Below are positions 50,401 through 58,971 of a DNA stretch of 64,000 bases, piece after piece. Positions within the stretch are counted from its first letter, which is position 1. Each line of letters begins with the position of its first letter. Both the position numbers and the translations under genes were made by a program. Source of the DNA: Diospyros lotus (Eukaryota > Streptophyta > Magnoliopsida > Ericales > Ebenaceae); assembly GCF_014633365.1 (NCBI RefSeq), contig NC_068346.1, forward strand, positions 12,979,030 through 13,043,029, written 5' to 3'. The notes under the pieces were generated by a model. That model made no database searches. It saw only the letters and a list, made by a program, of their open reading frames with translations, and was not told the origin of the DNA.

Positions 50401-53400
50401 ACTAGATTTATGACTACTTTGTAAATACATAGTCCAGCACTAAGTTCAATGTCAAGCCATCTACACTTTCTGGAGTTTTCTATGTGTTATAAAGCTTGCT
50501 TGAAATTTTGGTGTGTTGATTATCTTTGTGCTGCATATTGGACATTTTCAATCATCATGCAAATATTACTTGATTAGAGGATATGTTGCGTGGCTTCACC
50601 CATATGTTTTTTGTCCTCACTACTTATCTTAATGTTTTCTAATTATGTCTGGAAAAGTAAAAGAAGATACCTTTTCACATTAAATTTTGGCAAATGCCAT
50701 CTTTTAATCCTGCAGTAGTTAAATTCTATAATGGTTAAGGAGCTGTTTAGTTGTGGAAACTGATTTCCAGTTTCCTATATCCAATTTTCTATAAAACCGT
50801 GTCTTCCCAAATCTCCATTTTCTATTTGAAATTTTTTTGTGTTTGAATAAATTATCTAATTTTTCATTTTCTGTGGAGTAATTTTCTGGAAAAATGGGGC
50901 CGTTTCTCACAACTAAACAGCTCCTAAGGTTCTCTTTTGATGCTAATCCAGTGGCAAGTGGAGACTATCTTTATATTTGTGGAAAAAAAGAAGTCTATTC
51001 ACAAGAGATATAAGTATAGGTCTGTAGTTAGATATGTAGTTTTGTTTTTCTGTGATGTCTATCTGATGCTCCTGGTCATGCTTCCTGAAATGAGCTTCTG
51101 ATTGCTGGCATATTTTTTGCCCTCTTTTTTGTAGATGCTATAAGTAATAAGGACATATAAGACTGCTTTGGAGGAATGAACCCTCTTTAAAAGATGCTAA
51201 CCTATCAATCTATATGCAAATTTTGTACAAATGCTGCCAATCTATCTTGATCTTCATTTCTCTTTGTGTCAAAGATTGAACCTGATATGTGTTATTTTCT
51301 TTTTCTTTTTTCTTTTAAAAAAATGATTTGTCATTATACAATCTCTTTTTATGTTTGTAGGTGGTCGCAGGGAAGATGACTGGACCTGCCCTAGCTGTGG
51401 CAATGTCAATTTTTCATTTAGGACTACTTGCAATATGCGTAATTGTACTCAGTCCAGACCAGCAGATCACCATTCAGTAAGATATTAAATACCACGGCCA
51501 ATTTTAAACACCCTCCCTCCAGGACCAAAACAAGGACAGAAAAAGTTTATACTTTTTTATTGTTTCCCGAGTTGGAAGGCTGACAGCATTTTGCTTGGAT
51601 GTTATTACATACAATAATTTGTTAAGTATAATCAAAGTTCCTTATAAGAATGAGATTCATGTTATTTGGTAAGTATGATCTCTTTAAAAGGCATAAGGCT
51701 CTCAAGTAAGTAGATTGTTTCTTTATGAGTCATGATTAAGGCTTTCAAAGTATGGTTGTTATATTAACATCTTCTAAGTTACAGATGGTCTTTTGTTAAT
51801 GATCTTTACTAAAGTTTCCTTGAGCTTATTTATAACATCAGCTCTCTTTATTTAATGTCTTGGTCTGGTCTATGTTTTTATTTTTCACTGCTTTTTTAGA
51901 TTTTACTTTTACTATATCACGCCTGCCACTTTCATTGTGTTTTGTCATGCTGAACGCCAGAAGTACTACACAATGAGTCCATTCAGCTGGACTACTTGGT
52001 TCCATGTTGCTTTGCTGTGGGTTTCTTTTTCCTTCTGTCTGCTGGAGGATTTCTGATAGTTTTAGGAATAAAATTTGTAGTTTTATCTGTAATCATCTCA
52101 CCCTCCTCTCACTTCTAGTTGTTTTGTAGTTTCTGTCACTTGTATTAAAATTTCCAACCAAGTTACTTTCTTATGTTTCAGAAATCTGCTGTGAAACCCT
52201 TGCCACCTCTTGGCTACTCATCTGCAGCTCCTTATGTAAACTCTGGGGGACCCTCATCAATGTATATGGGTGTGCCGCCATATGGCTCCTCTCTTTTCAA
52301 TGGTTCATCCATGCCTCCTTATGATGTCCCATTTTCTGGGGGTTCTGCGTATCATTACAATTATGGTAGTCGTCTTTCTGGAGGCAGCCCATATAGACCC
52401 CTCCATCTACCTGGTCCAACACCATATTCTAGTGGATCTATGATGGGCAATGGTATATTCTTCTCTCCTGATTCTAATTGGTTATTCCTAAAAGAATATG
52501 TGCAATATAAAATTTCTTTTTCAATATTTTGTAAATACCTTATCTGTCACACTTTTTGAAGCATATTATTTTCTGGTGTTAATATGCTATCTTTTATCTA
52601 ATTTCCTGTTGAATCCTCATGTGCTTCCCTCAACCTACTTATCCACATGCATCAAGTTGTTTTGTTTTTCTTTTTTTATTTTATTTTGAGGGTTTATCAA
52701 TCTTGTCGAGATGAGAATTGGATCATGATCTATAACCTCTGTTCTTTATTGTTCGCCATGTCATTCACTAATCCAACATACCATTAAGCACTTTGCACAT
52801 TTTAAATCTGCTGATTTATCCTTATTGCTTGTTTGTTGTTACACTTAATTAACTCATATTTTGATTTGTTTAGGTGGGATGTATGGCATGCCACCCCTAA
52901 TGGACCGCTATGGCTTGGGAATGGCCATGGGCCATGCTGGAATGGTATGAGGAACTAGTTTGCCATTATGTATGGATTTGTTAACTTGGTTCATTTTCGC
53001 ATGGAAGCATAATGCTTTACAAAAATGGTTTGGCTACCTACTACCATCATAACAATATTAATGTTCACAAAAACTTTTGGATTAATGCTTCCCCAACCAA
53101 TTATTGAAAAATTTTGGGTTCCTTTCTTCTACTAGACCAAGAACCCTCCTCTCTCTCTATTGAGTCTCTCTCCAACAACAATAACAATCACAAACCATAA
53201 TCTCATTGAGTGAAGCTGGCCACATGAATTTTATTTCTCCAAACCTCTATCCATAGCCATAATCTTTGTCGGGCTATTATATCCTATGTCATGTTTAAGA
53301 GGCTTTAGCCAAATTTTCTTTGGTTTTTCTTTTATATTTTTTGCTATGAGTTTTCTTTATCTCATCCACTCGCCTCATAGGCGCATTTATCAATCTTCTT

Positions 53401-56151
53401 CTCACACATAAGAATGCTATTTTATATGTATCTTGTATATCGTATCTTTAATAGAAGCCTCTGCAATTTTAATATGTGCATTCCCATTTATAATTTTGCC
53501 TTTTCTTGGATGCTCATGATAAATGATTTCATTAACCAAAAAATGTCATCTTCTTCCATGGATTTCCTTGGATTTCCATGCTTTTAAGAATAGTTGTCAA
53601 AGGTGCAAGTTGCATTGAGGTGCAAAAGAGCTAGGGGTGAGGCGCAAGGCAAAGCGGGAGCCTCATGCATGAGGCATTCATTTATTCAAAATGCTTATAA
53701 AATACTTATACACTATTCTTTTATGTACCTATAAGGATGTAGATATAAACTCATAAAATCATAAATGAAAAATAACAATAACGAACCTTATAATAACAAC
53801 TAATATTATTGCAAAACACAATTAGTTTCTTTTGCAAGTAGTTACTTCTAACTGCAAAAAAAAAAAAGTAGAGGAAATAAAAGATTACAGCCAACACTGC
53901 AAAAATAATTAGTTTTTTCTTATTTCTTTTGCAATTAGAAGAAAAAAAAATTAAAGCAGAACACATGACCAAAACACGACAAAAACAATTAGTTTCTTTT
54001 GCAATTAGTTTCTTTTAAAGTGCAAAAGAATTATAAAAGAGAAAAAAAATCAGTCAAGGACACTGAAAACAATTATAGAAAACAATTAGTTTCTTTTGCA
54101 ATTAGTTTATTCTATATTGAAACAGAAATTAGGAGATAGAAAAAGAAATTATGGTAGAACACACAACGAAAAACAATTGTAGCAAAGAATTGTTCGTTCT
54201 AAATTGCAAAAGAAATCAGAAGAAAGAAAGAAAAATACAGTAGAATGCACAGGGAATGCACAGTGATGTGATCAATACCCACAATTTCATGTTGGCTAAT
54301 AGAGAAAAGGTCACCGAGAGGGTTATCATGTGTCCACACATGCAACTAGTTCCCAGCAAGTGAATATCACTGCCAAAGGATCCCGGCTAGCAAGAGATCT
54401 GGCAAACCTTCGGCTTACACTTCTAGGTTCACAGCTCACCGATATACAAGAATACGCAATCAAATCAACTAGTAAAATAAGGTCTAAGATGACAAAATGG
54501 ACAAGAAATAGGATTTTAAAACTCTTGTATATATAAGTGCGTGAGACGTACTCCTTCCGCCTTGCATGAGGTGCACTCCTCATGCATGGCGCTACACCTC
54601 TGTGGTGATGAGGCGCACAGAGCTGCGCCTCGCACCTAGGTGCACCTTTGACTGCTATGCCTTTTAACAGTATATTATATAGTCCAATTGTTTTGCCATT
54701 CCATCATTTTCATAACTTAGTTTATGTTAGAGAGAAGTACATCTTTAGAACATTCAATTCTTATCCTTTTAGAATTTAGAGTTACTTGGATGCCTCAATA
54801 TAACATTTATTTCTCTACATCTATTGAAAAATTACTCTTCCCACTCTTATTGATTGCCCGCGTATTTACCAACACTTATTAATATTGTTTTTTACGTGCT
54901 TCGCTCGGCTCAAATCTAGCATTTTTTCTTCTCTTGCTTTACCCAGCTTTTATATATATGTGTGTGTGTGTCTTTTTTCCATCTTTTCTGTCAAGTTAGT
55001 GAAGCAAATTTTTATAAGCTTTTGACTTCGCTTCATTGATTGCCTTCCTTGCCTTATCTTTTTCTTGCCAAATATGTATCTTCAGGGTTTTTCATAATGG
55101 CATGTATATAAAGTGTTGTAACAAGCTAAATGGAGTATGTTTCCCCTCAATAATTTTCCTTGGATTCGAAATTTTTTTCAGGGACCAAGGCCGGGATTTT
55201 TTCCGGATGACAAACCTCAAAAGAAAGGTGCATATAGCTGTCAAATTTCTGGCCAATGGTTAAGGAATATAGTACTTCCACTATACTAATGTGTCTTTGT
55301 TTTCCTTTCCATCCATTTCTAGATGGAACACGGGATAATGACTGGCCATGTCCTAAGTGTGGCAATGTTAACTTTTCTTTTAGAACAGTTTGCAATATGA
55401 GAAAATGCAATACCCCAAAGCCTGGTTCCCAGGTCAGAGCTAAATTTTTTGCCTTCTTGATTTCACTGTTTGAATTGACTTTCATGTTAGTGCCTGCACT
55501 TGGTTATTCTAAAAGTTGAATTTTGGACTATTTTTTTTTTTATCACTGTCATTTTGGTAGTTTAGGAAGGATTCTCCCATTTATCCAAAATTTTATTAAC
55601 TCGATGTGCTACTACCTTTAATGCAGGCTGCAAAATCAGACAAGAATTCTAGTAAGTACTTTTTAACCAGCTAAAAAGTTGGTTGCACTGTTTTACTGTC
55701 ATGCTTATATGTTTTTTGTTATGCAGAACAAAAGATGCCTGAGGGAAGCTGGAAGTGTGAGACATGCAATAACATAAACTACCCTTTTAGGACCAAGTGT
55801 AACAGACAGAACTGTGGGGCAGATAAACCATCTGAGGCAAATGAGTCTCCTTCAGAGCCAGCTGATGAGAGCGATCAGGTCTGTTGTGCCGTTTGTTTAT
55901 TTCCAATGTCCAGTTGTTTCTTTGTTGCAAAGTTTATTGACCTTCCATGTATACTACACAAACTCAGAAAAATCCAAACGTCTATTATGTCTCAGTTAAT
56001 AATTGACTGGATCACCATCCCTCTCCCCCTCGCACACATACACAAATTTGCTTCCTATGTTCAAGTTTTTGTGGCTGCATTTTCATTTTCAGTTATGATG
56101 TTGCTTCTATTTCAGCATTTATTAATACACAGTTGTCTACTGTTCCAGTGA
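26452..56151 (+). CDS. RanBP2-type zinc-finger protein, three ZnF domains (10 exons, 282 aa)
   Basis: The exons I place are 26452-26460, 27198-27243, 51361-51476, 52182-52452, 52874-52944, 55182-55227, 55323-55432, 55627-55651, 55727-55878 and 56149-56151. All introns are GT..AG, junctions keep frame, and the coding length is 846 nt plus stop. The first exon codes only Met-Ser-Gln, and the last holds only the stop. The protein has three RanBP2/NZF fingers with the WxC-x2-C...C-x4-C pattern: Trp26 with Cys28/31/42/47, Trp194 with Cys196/199/210/215, and Trp240 with Cys242/245/256/261. A Gly/Pro/Tyr-rich low-complexity linker (about 58-186) separates fingers 1 and 2. Fingers with this N-x-N-F/Y-x-F-R signature (as in ZRANB2) bind single-stranded RNA, so RNA binding is the likely role. 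It matches Arabidopsis At1g67325 closely, by memory. Intron 2 is 24.1 kb and full of retrotransposons, yet its splice sites are intact. Confidence 0.93.
27722..28001 (-). repeat. 3' LTR of the outer copia element
   Basis: This LTR is about 280 bp. It begins TGAAAGAATT and ends CTTCCAATA, where the partner has CTTCCAACA. It lacks an approximately 10-bp stretch and carries several substitutions relative to the partner at 43327-43622. Confidence 0.93.
28002..28509 (-). pseudogene. Outer copia: RNase H C-terminal part
   Basis: The minus strand reads [39 protein letters not shown], a stop, then [17 protein letters not shown] and EADILTK, the standard end of a copia RNase H. The final residues run into the 3' LTR. 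The upstream part of RNase H/RT was separated from this block by the gypsy insertion at 28515-34061. Confidence 0.88.
28515..28935 (-). repeat. 3' LTR of gypsy element 1
   Basis: This is a 421-bp LTR with TGTCACGG...CCGTGACA ends. It contains 'ggcgcgccgggtgg', which is also present in the partner. Confidence 0.95.
28967..33593 (-). pseudogene. Gag-pol of gypsy element 1, with stops and frameshifts
   Basis: Read downward from 33593, the N-terminal coiled coil of gag starts [14 protein letters not shown]. The retrotransposon gag domain contains [21 protein letters not shown]. The zinc knuckle is [14 protein letters not shown] (32.6 kb). The aspartic protease has [14 protein letters not shown] (31.6-31.1 kb) has [10 protein letters not shown] and [10 protein letters not shown] (YxDD-type FDD box). 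RNase H is at about 30.75 kb. Integrase has the HHCC region [19 protein letters not shown] and core motifs [27 protein letters not shown] and [10 protein letters not shown]. The end is chromodomain-like ([19 protein letters not shown]). Breaks: an in-frame stop near 33361, frameshifts near 33105 and 32183, and stops near 31640 and 31242. More damage lies at 30700-30530. It cannot produce a full polyprotein. Confidence 0.9.
33639..34061 (-). repeat. 5' LTR of gypsy element 1
   Basis: This is a 423-bp LTR, TGTCACAG...CCGTGACA, 96-97 % like the copy at 28515-28935 by eye. Confidence 0.95.
34067..36929 (-). pseudogene. Outer copia: protease, integrase and reverse transcriptase
   Basis: From 36929 downward, the protease reads [17 protein letters not shown]-pre-integrase has [20 protein letters not shown], and the His/Cys and core integrase follow ([19 protein letters not shown] near 36.1 kb). 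The C-terminal integrase block has [22 protein letters not shown] follows with [65 protein letters not shown] (intact YVDD) and [13 protein letters not shown]. It is broken by stops and frameshifts near 34535, 34720, 34960, 35300 and 36050. Confidence 0.9.
36935..37383 (+). repeat. 5' LTR of the non-autonomous element
   Basis: This 449-bp LTR has a TATA-like 'ctatatataag' and a pyrimidine-rich R/U5 region ('ccctctctagaattctctc'). It is about 95 % like its partner. Confidence 0.93.
37384..39438 (+). other. Long untranslated leader of the non-autonomous element
   Basis: This stretch of about 2 kb between the PBS and the gag start has no long open frame. Short frames near 37535-37735 contain '[11 protein letters not shown]', a phrase also seen in some gypsy polyproteins, but I do not call a gene. 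A 95-bp tandem repeat lies at 37901-38093. Confidence 0.6.
37901..38093 (+). repeat. 95-bp tandem repeat in the leader
   Basis: Unit 1 begins 'catttgttaaaagtggcatg' at 37901. Unit 2 begins 'catttgtcaaaagtggcatg' at 37996. Both run through 'ctttatgcttttggtttg', 'ttttatcatc' and 'aaaagaggcaat'. Confidence 0.85.
39439..39690 (+). pseudogene. Gag N-terminal remnant of the non-autonomous element
   Basis: The start reads [12 protein letters not shown] then a stop, and later [21 protein letters not shown] and MVMFTHQN. This matches the N-terminal coiled coil of gag in gypsy element 1 (TRMKNMES..., [22 protein letters not shown]) block by block. It stops abruptly at MFTHQNQ, where the NOT2-like sequence begins. 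The junction is therefore at about 39688. Confidence 0.78.
39689..40350 (+). pseudogene. Captured fragment resembling CCR4-NOT subunit NOT2 (VIP2), intronless
   Basis: After the gag remnant the translation reads [17 protein letters not shown], then in other frames blocks like [14 protein letters not shown] and [13 protein letters not shown]. From 39905 it stays in one frame through [52 protein letters not shown] and [17 protein letters not shown]. From memory these are, in the same order, the N-terminal blocks of plant NOT2 (Arabidopsis VIP2), a scaffold of the mRNA-deadenylating CCR4-NOT complex. The stretch runs without introns over about 200 residues, as expected of a copy made from spliced mRNA. 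A 59-bp tandem duplication and other indels break the frame, and the conserved C-terminal NOT box is absent. It is not a working gene. Confidence 0.8.
39797..39914 (+). repeat. 59-bp tandem duplication inside the NOT2-like fragment
   Basis: Units 39797-39855 and 39856-39914 share 'gaaccattcaaggctgcac', 'gtacatgggagctttaatg' and 'cccaccatgcttgacac'. The unit length is not a multiple of three, so the duplication shifts the frame. Confidence 0.92.
40351..40431 (+). pseudogene. Coding-like tail after the NOT2-like block
   Basis: Continuing the same frame past the NOT2-like similarity gives [20 protein letters not shown], a stop and [14 protein letters not shown] do not recognise this. It may belong to a second captured gene, interrupted by the element at 40440-41182 and continuing after 41183. 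Confidence 0.4.
40440..41182. mobile_element. hAT-type non-autonomous element with GC-rich ends (copy 1)
   Basis: The left end is ATGTTAAAGGCGCGCCTAGGCGC, here split as 'atgttaaaggcgcgcc' plus 'taggcgc'. The right end reads, complemented, CTGAAAGACGATAGGTGC. The flanks AACCATAG (40432-40439) and AACTATGG (41183-41190) are an imperfect 8-bp duplication. The centre is AT-rich and non-coding. It closely resembles two other elements in this window (45519-46419 and 53589-54660). Confidence 0.72.
41183..41690 (+). pseudogene. Unidentified coding-like segment of the non-autonomous element
   Basis: The frame at 41422-41679 gives 85 residues ending with a very basic stretch ([16 protein letters not shown]). 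Another frame at about 41200-41340 reads [14 protein letters not shown] and [18 protein letters not shown]. These look protein-coding but match nothing I know. The segment lies between the hAT-type insertion and the purine tract, where a pol gene would normally end. It could be a second captured host fragment. Confidence 0.35.
41742..42194 (+). repeat. 3' LTR of the non-autonomous element
   Basis: This 453-bp LTR is TGTCACAACC...ATGACA and pairs with 36935-37383. Confidence 0.93.
42200..43252 (-). pseudogene. Outer copia: gag
   Basis: The minus strand from 43252 reads [17 protein letters not shown], then [19 protein letters not shown] (the conserved copia gag start), later [20 protein letters not shown], a degraded zinc-knuckle region around 42400, and [13 protein letters not shown]. 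Two or three frameshifts separate the pieces. The block continues into the protease on the other side of the non-autonomous insertion. Confidence 0.88.
43311..43325 (-). other. Primer-binding site of the outer copia element
   Basis: GTGGCTTTGATACCA is the complement of TGGTATCAAAGCCAC, an initiator-tRNA-Met-type PBS directly left of the 5' LTR. Confidence 0.85.
43327..43622 (-). repeat. 5' LTR of the outer copia element
   Basis: This 296-bp LTR, TGAAAGAATT...CCTTCCAACA, is followed by the duplicated target ATTAT. Confidence 0.94.
44000..44320 (+). repeat. 5' LTR of gypsy element 2
   Basis: This 321-bp LTR has a TATA-like 'gcctatatattgagcc' and a (TC)-rich U5. Confidence 0.93.
44431..50005 (+). 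pseudogene. Gag-pol of gypsy element 2, heavily interrupted
   Basis: Gag starts [20 protein letters not shown], similar to the gag start of gypsy element 1, and continues to [15 protein letters not shown] and [19 protein letters not shown]. The zinc knuckle begins [14 protein letters not shown] at about 46430, just after the hAT-type insertion. The protease has [15 protein letters not shown] has [18 protein letters not shown] and [10 protein letters not shown], RNase H has [14 protein letters not shown], and integrase has [35 protein letters not shown] and [10 protein letters not shown]. The chromodomain-like end is [21 protein letters not shown]. More than ten stops and frameshifts are present. 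Confidence 0.88.
45519..46419. mobile_element. hAT-type non-autonomous element with GC-rich ends (copy 2)
   Basis: A perfect 8-bp duplication, CTAGGATT, flanks it (45511-45518 and 46420-46427). Removing the insert and one repeat rejoins the gag zinc-knuckle frame (LGLCFRCG). The ends are AGTGTTCTAAAATGCGCTAGG and, complemented, CCAATGAACTAAAACTCGG, an imperfect inverted pair. GC-rich 'gggcgctcgactagggcc' stretches lie inside the ends, with an AT-rich centre. An 8-bp duplication is the hallmark of hAT transposition. No transposase is encoded. Confidence 0.85.
50047..50360 (+). repeat. 3' LTR of gypsy element 2
   Basis: This 314-bp LTR is TGTCACATGCCC...CAATCTGACA with a (TC)n run near 50258-50276. 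Confidence 0.93.
50739..50924. mobile_element. Tourist-like MITE
   Basis: This 186-bp segment has perfect 17-bp terminal inverted repeats, GGAGCTGTTTAGTTGTG and CACAACTAAACAGCTCC. A 3-bp duplication, TAA, flanks it (50736-50738 and 50925-50927). The TWA target and the GG..TGTTTRGTT terminus are typical of Tourist MITEs, which are moved by PIF/Harbinger transposases such as the pseudogene at 14.2-15.0 kb. Confidence 0.9.
53589..54660. mobile_element. hAT-type non-autonomous element with GC-rich ends (copy 3)
   Basis: Its ends are AATAGTTGTCAAAGGTGCA and, complemented, GCATAGCAGTCAAAGGTGCA. The 8-bp flanks are CTTTTAAG (53581-53588) and CTTTTAAC (54661-54668). Inside each end are 'gaggcgcaaggc' and 'gaggcgcacagagctgcgcc' blocks, and the centre is AT-rich with repeated 'aattagtttcttttgcaa' phrases. 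It lies in intron 5 of the zinc-finger gene. Confidence 0.8.
53800..54215. repeat. Repeated 'aattagtttcttttgcaa' motif inside hAT-type copy 3
   Basis: The phrase 'attagtttcttttgcaa' occurs at about 53822, 53990, 54008 (partial), 54085 and 54100, with inverse 'ttgcaattagaagaa' forms nearby. Such subterminal motif clusters are common in hAT elements, where they bind transposase, but here they are central. Confidence 0.6.
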
Positions 56152-56720
56152 GTTCTAGGACTTAATGAGGGTTGAGATTCTTGAGAAGGTCCAGAGTTGT
56201 CGTCCAGCATTGCTCATTATGGGTATCTGAAAGTCTGTCATGTCGTCTTCATGTTGCAGCCATTTTCGAGTTAATCTACCTTCTCATGATCTGTGTCAGG
56301 TTGTTGTATTAACTGGGATGGTATATCCGGTCTTTATGGATCCTTCTTAATTCAAACGTACCATGCGTCTGCTAGCTTTTTGTCTGGCAAATATTATTCA
56401 GGTGGGTTTGTGGTAACTTTTAGATAGGATTTTGTTCTACTGCATATCTGTTTTAGCGGGTATGTTAACATGCATTGAAGCTTTGTTATAAAGTGGTGTA
56501 TGGTCTATTTCAACTGTGTCTATTCTCAGAGTTTGTTTGGAGTTATTTCTGCTCTAGTAGCAGCAGATGTTTTTCTCAGGAGTCCATAAAATCCTTTTAT
56601 TTTTGGTCTGCTCATCCCGTAAAATATTTGTCAACCCAGGAAATGATGATATGTAGGATCGGCCTTGCAGAAATGTAATATGTAGGATCCACCCCCCGGC
56701 TCTCTCTCTTCCTCTTATCT
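56152..56720 (+). other. Probable 3' UTR of the zinc-finger gene
   Basis: The region follows the stop codon at 56149-56151. It has no coding signal. The transcript end is not identifiable by eye. 56720 is a rough limit. Confidence 0.4.
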
Positions 56721-58860
56721 GTTATAGGATCTGCTTTGGTGCAGCAGGTAAAGTGAATGAATGCCTTTTATCACCCCGATGAAGTCTTATTAGGTGCTAG
56801 GGGTTCTGATGGCTTTTTAAGTCCAGATATCCATAGGTCCATATATATATATATATATAATGGGCAAAATCTTGGATTTTGGATCTCAATTTGAAGGGTT
56901 GACGTGAAGTTTTATGGCTTCTTCTCGGGGGGAAACCCAAGAATGGTAGTAGAGGTGTCGACCCACAAGGCCCAAAGTTGTTAGGGGCCCGTTTACATTC
57001 CATCTCTATGATTTCGCTATTTACAGGCCAGCCAAGAGCTACTCCCACACTGACACTGGCAGCCCTTGAAGGGGGGGGGAAAAAAAAACTACTTCCCGAT
57101 GCAATGCGTCAGGAAATTGCATGGTTTGCTTCACAGGCAATAGTTATCTTCTCTCTCGTTGCATAGGTGCTGCTGAGATTCCAACTGTGAAGAGCCCACT
57201 CTCTTGAGCCAATGTTTTGGGGGATTCTCAAAAGTCAGTAGGAAAATGGAATATATTTGTTTGCGCGTGTTTTACAAGCATATGTAGTGATATTTATCTC
57301 CCATTTTTATTTCTTCTCCTTGTACGTATTGGAGCATCAAACGGAAGATTAATTTTAAAAGGTTTAGCTAAATGACCATATATTAAGTTTTAATTTTAGT
57401 CGGTGGGGGCATAATTATTCCAGTAAAATGAGGTTTTGAGTAGTTGTAGAATGCATGGTCGGGCATATCCCCAGATGTTTTCCCTTTTCATCAAGAGATT
57501 TGTTTATTTATTTATTTATTTATTTTTGCCTGAAGAAAAGGGCAAGGCTAAGTACCCGAGTGACACTCACAATGGAGTAAATCTTGTGTTGTATTCTTGG
57601 GTAATCTCATGGTGCTGAGCTCAAAGTAGCCCTTTTAGCCCAACTTATAGAGGTGCATTCTCCTCGTGAGTAACGGGATGGATACCAACCAGTTATCATC
57701 CAAAATTTTTAATAAATACGCTGTTACGATGTTGAACATTGGACGTGACGGAACTCCGAACTAGAAATTTTCTCTCATCCCGCACACATCAGTCACCAAA
57801 TCACCACCTTATTTTGGTCATTTAGGGTTGTCCCAAAACAGTTCATGTGAAATAAGTAAAATCTGTCGTCGTGGTGGGTGGTTTTCTTTCTTTCTTTTGG
57901 AGGATGGGTCATGAATCATGAAGATGCCAGTAAGCGAGCGTTGGATGAAGGAAAAAGCAATTTTCTTTTACCCGGAGGAGCATGTTTGTTTCTTGTCGGC
58001 AAGCCCAAGCTCGAGACAAATTGGTCTTCTTATCAAACCGGCAAACCCAAATTGTGTTGTATGGCTACAACCAAGATTGTGATTGTTATTATTATATTTA
58101 ATAAGACTGAAGCCTGAAGGTATCTTCTAAATTTTATTTCATATGGAGCGTTTTGTCTAAAATCAGTGAACTTGAATGAAAATGCTATACCAGTATATGA
58201 TTAGAAGTTTTTGATAATAATAATAATAATTAAAAAAAGCTTTTTAGTTAATAAAAAGCTTTTAATTTTGAAATAATAAATTTAATAAAATTAAATCGTT
58301 TTTTTAATTCTTTTACTTGTAAGAATAATAATTATGCTGGTGGGGGTACAGCGTGAGTATGCATGCTTAGACCAGCACTGTAACGTCATGGCATGGAAAA
58401 TTTCTACAATCTTCAAGCCCCAATCGATCGCTATCGCTTGCTTCCCAAGTGGCAGTCTCAAAGTTCCCTCCCAGGGGGTTGGCGTATGCCATGACATGAC
58501 ATAATATGTCATGTCAGAAGGCTTCGGGGGGCGAGAGGGGAGGGCAAGGTAATTTATGACTGATCGACTAGATTTTTTTTATTTTGTAAAATTAAAAATT
58601 TAACCAACTCTAGTGATAATACGACGTCGTAAAATTCAGCTTGTATATAAATAAATAATAATTAAATAAACTCAGCAGCTGCAGCTGCAGCAGCAGCATG
58701 ATGATCCAGAGATCATTAATCATTATACCCGCCGGCCCCTATTAAATTAAATATAGAGAAAATAAAATAAAAAATAAAAAAATCATCTACTAATCAATCC
58801 GACGAGACTCGGACTCGTGTAGGAACGAGCACCGCCCCCTCCCCTCAACTTGGAAAAATT
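56721..58860. other. Intergenic spacer
   Basis: There is no convincing gene. It contains a (TA)n tract at 56839-56859, a (TTTA)n tract at 57502-57525 and a CAG/CTG-rich 'gcagctgcagctgcagcagcag' stretch near 58676-58697. A fragment at 57878-58117 is open but has no known motif. Confidence 0.45.
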
Positions 58861-58971
58861 CAAAGTCAGAATCGATCGGAAAAGCAAATATGGTCTGTAG
58901 ACGAATGAAGATCGGTCAAGATTAGTATTGGTTCTGGCTCGAACCGCCCGGAACACACGGCCGCCTCCGGC

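Larger units (their letters stand above)
27244..51360 (+). other. Giant intron 2 of the zinc-finger gene
   Basis: The donor is GTAATG after 27243, and the acceptor is tttgtag before 51361. The intron holds a three-element LTR nest (27722-43622), a second gypsy element with a hAT-type insertion (44000-50360) and a Tourist-like MITE (50739-50924). Subtracting these leaves about 1.7 kb of original intron (27244-27721, 43623-43999, 50361-50738, 50925-51360). Confidence 0.9.

Noticed and set aside
57878..58117. A 79-codon open frame between the zinc-finger and methyltransferase genes
   Set aside because: No motif, no splice context and ordinary composition. A chance frame is more likely.
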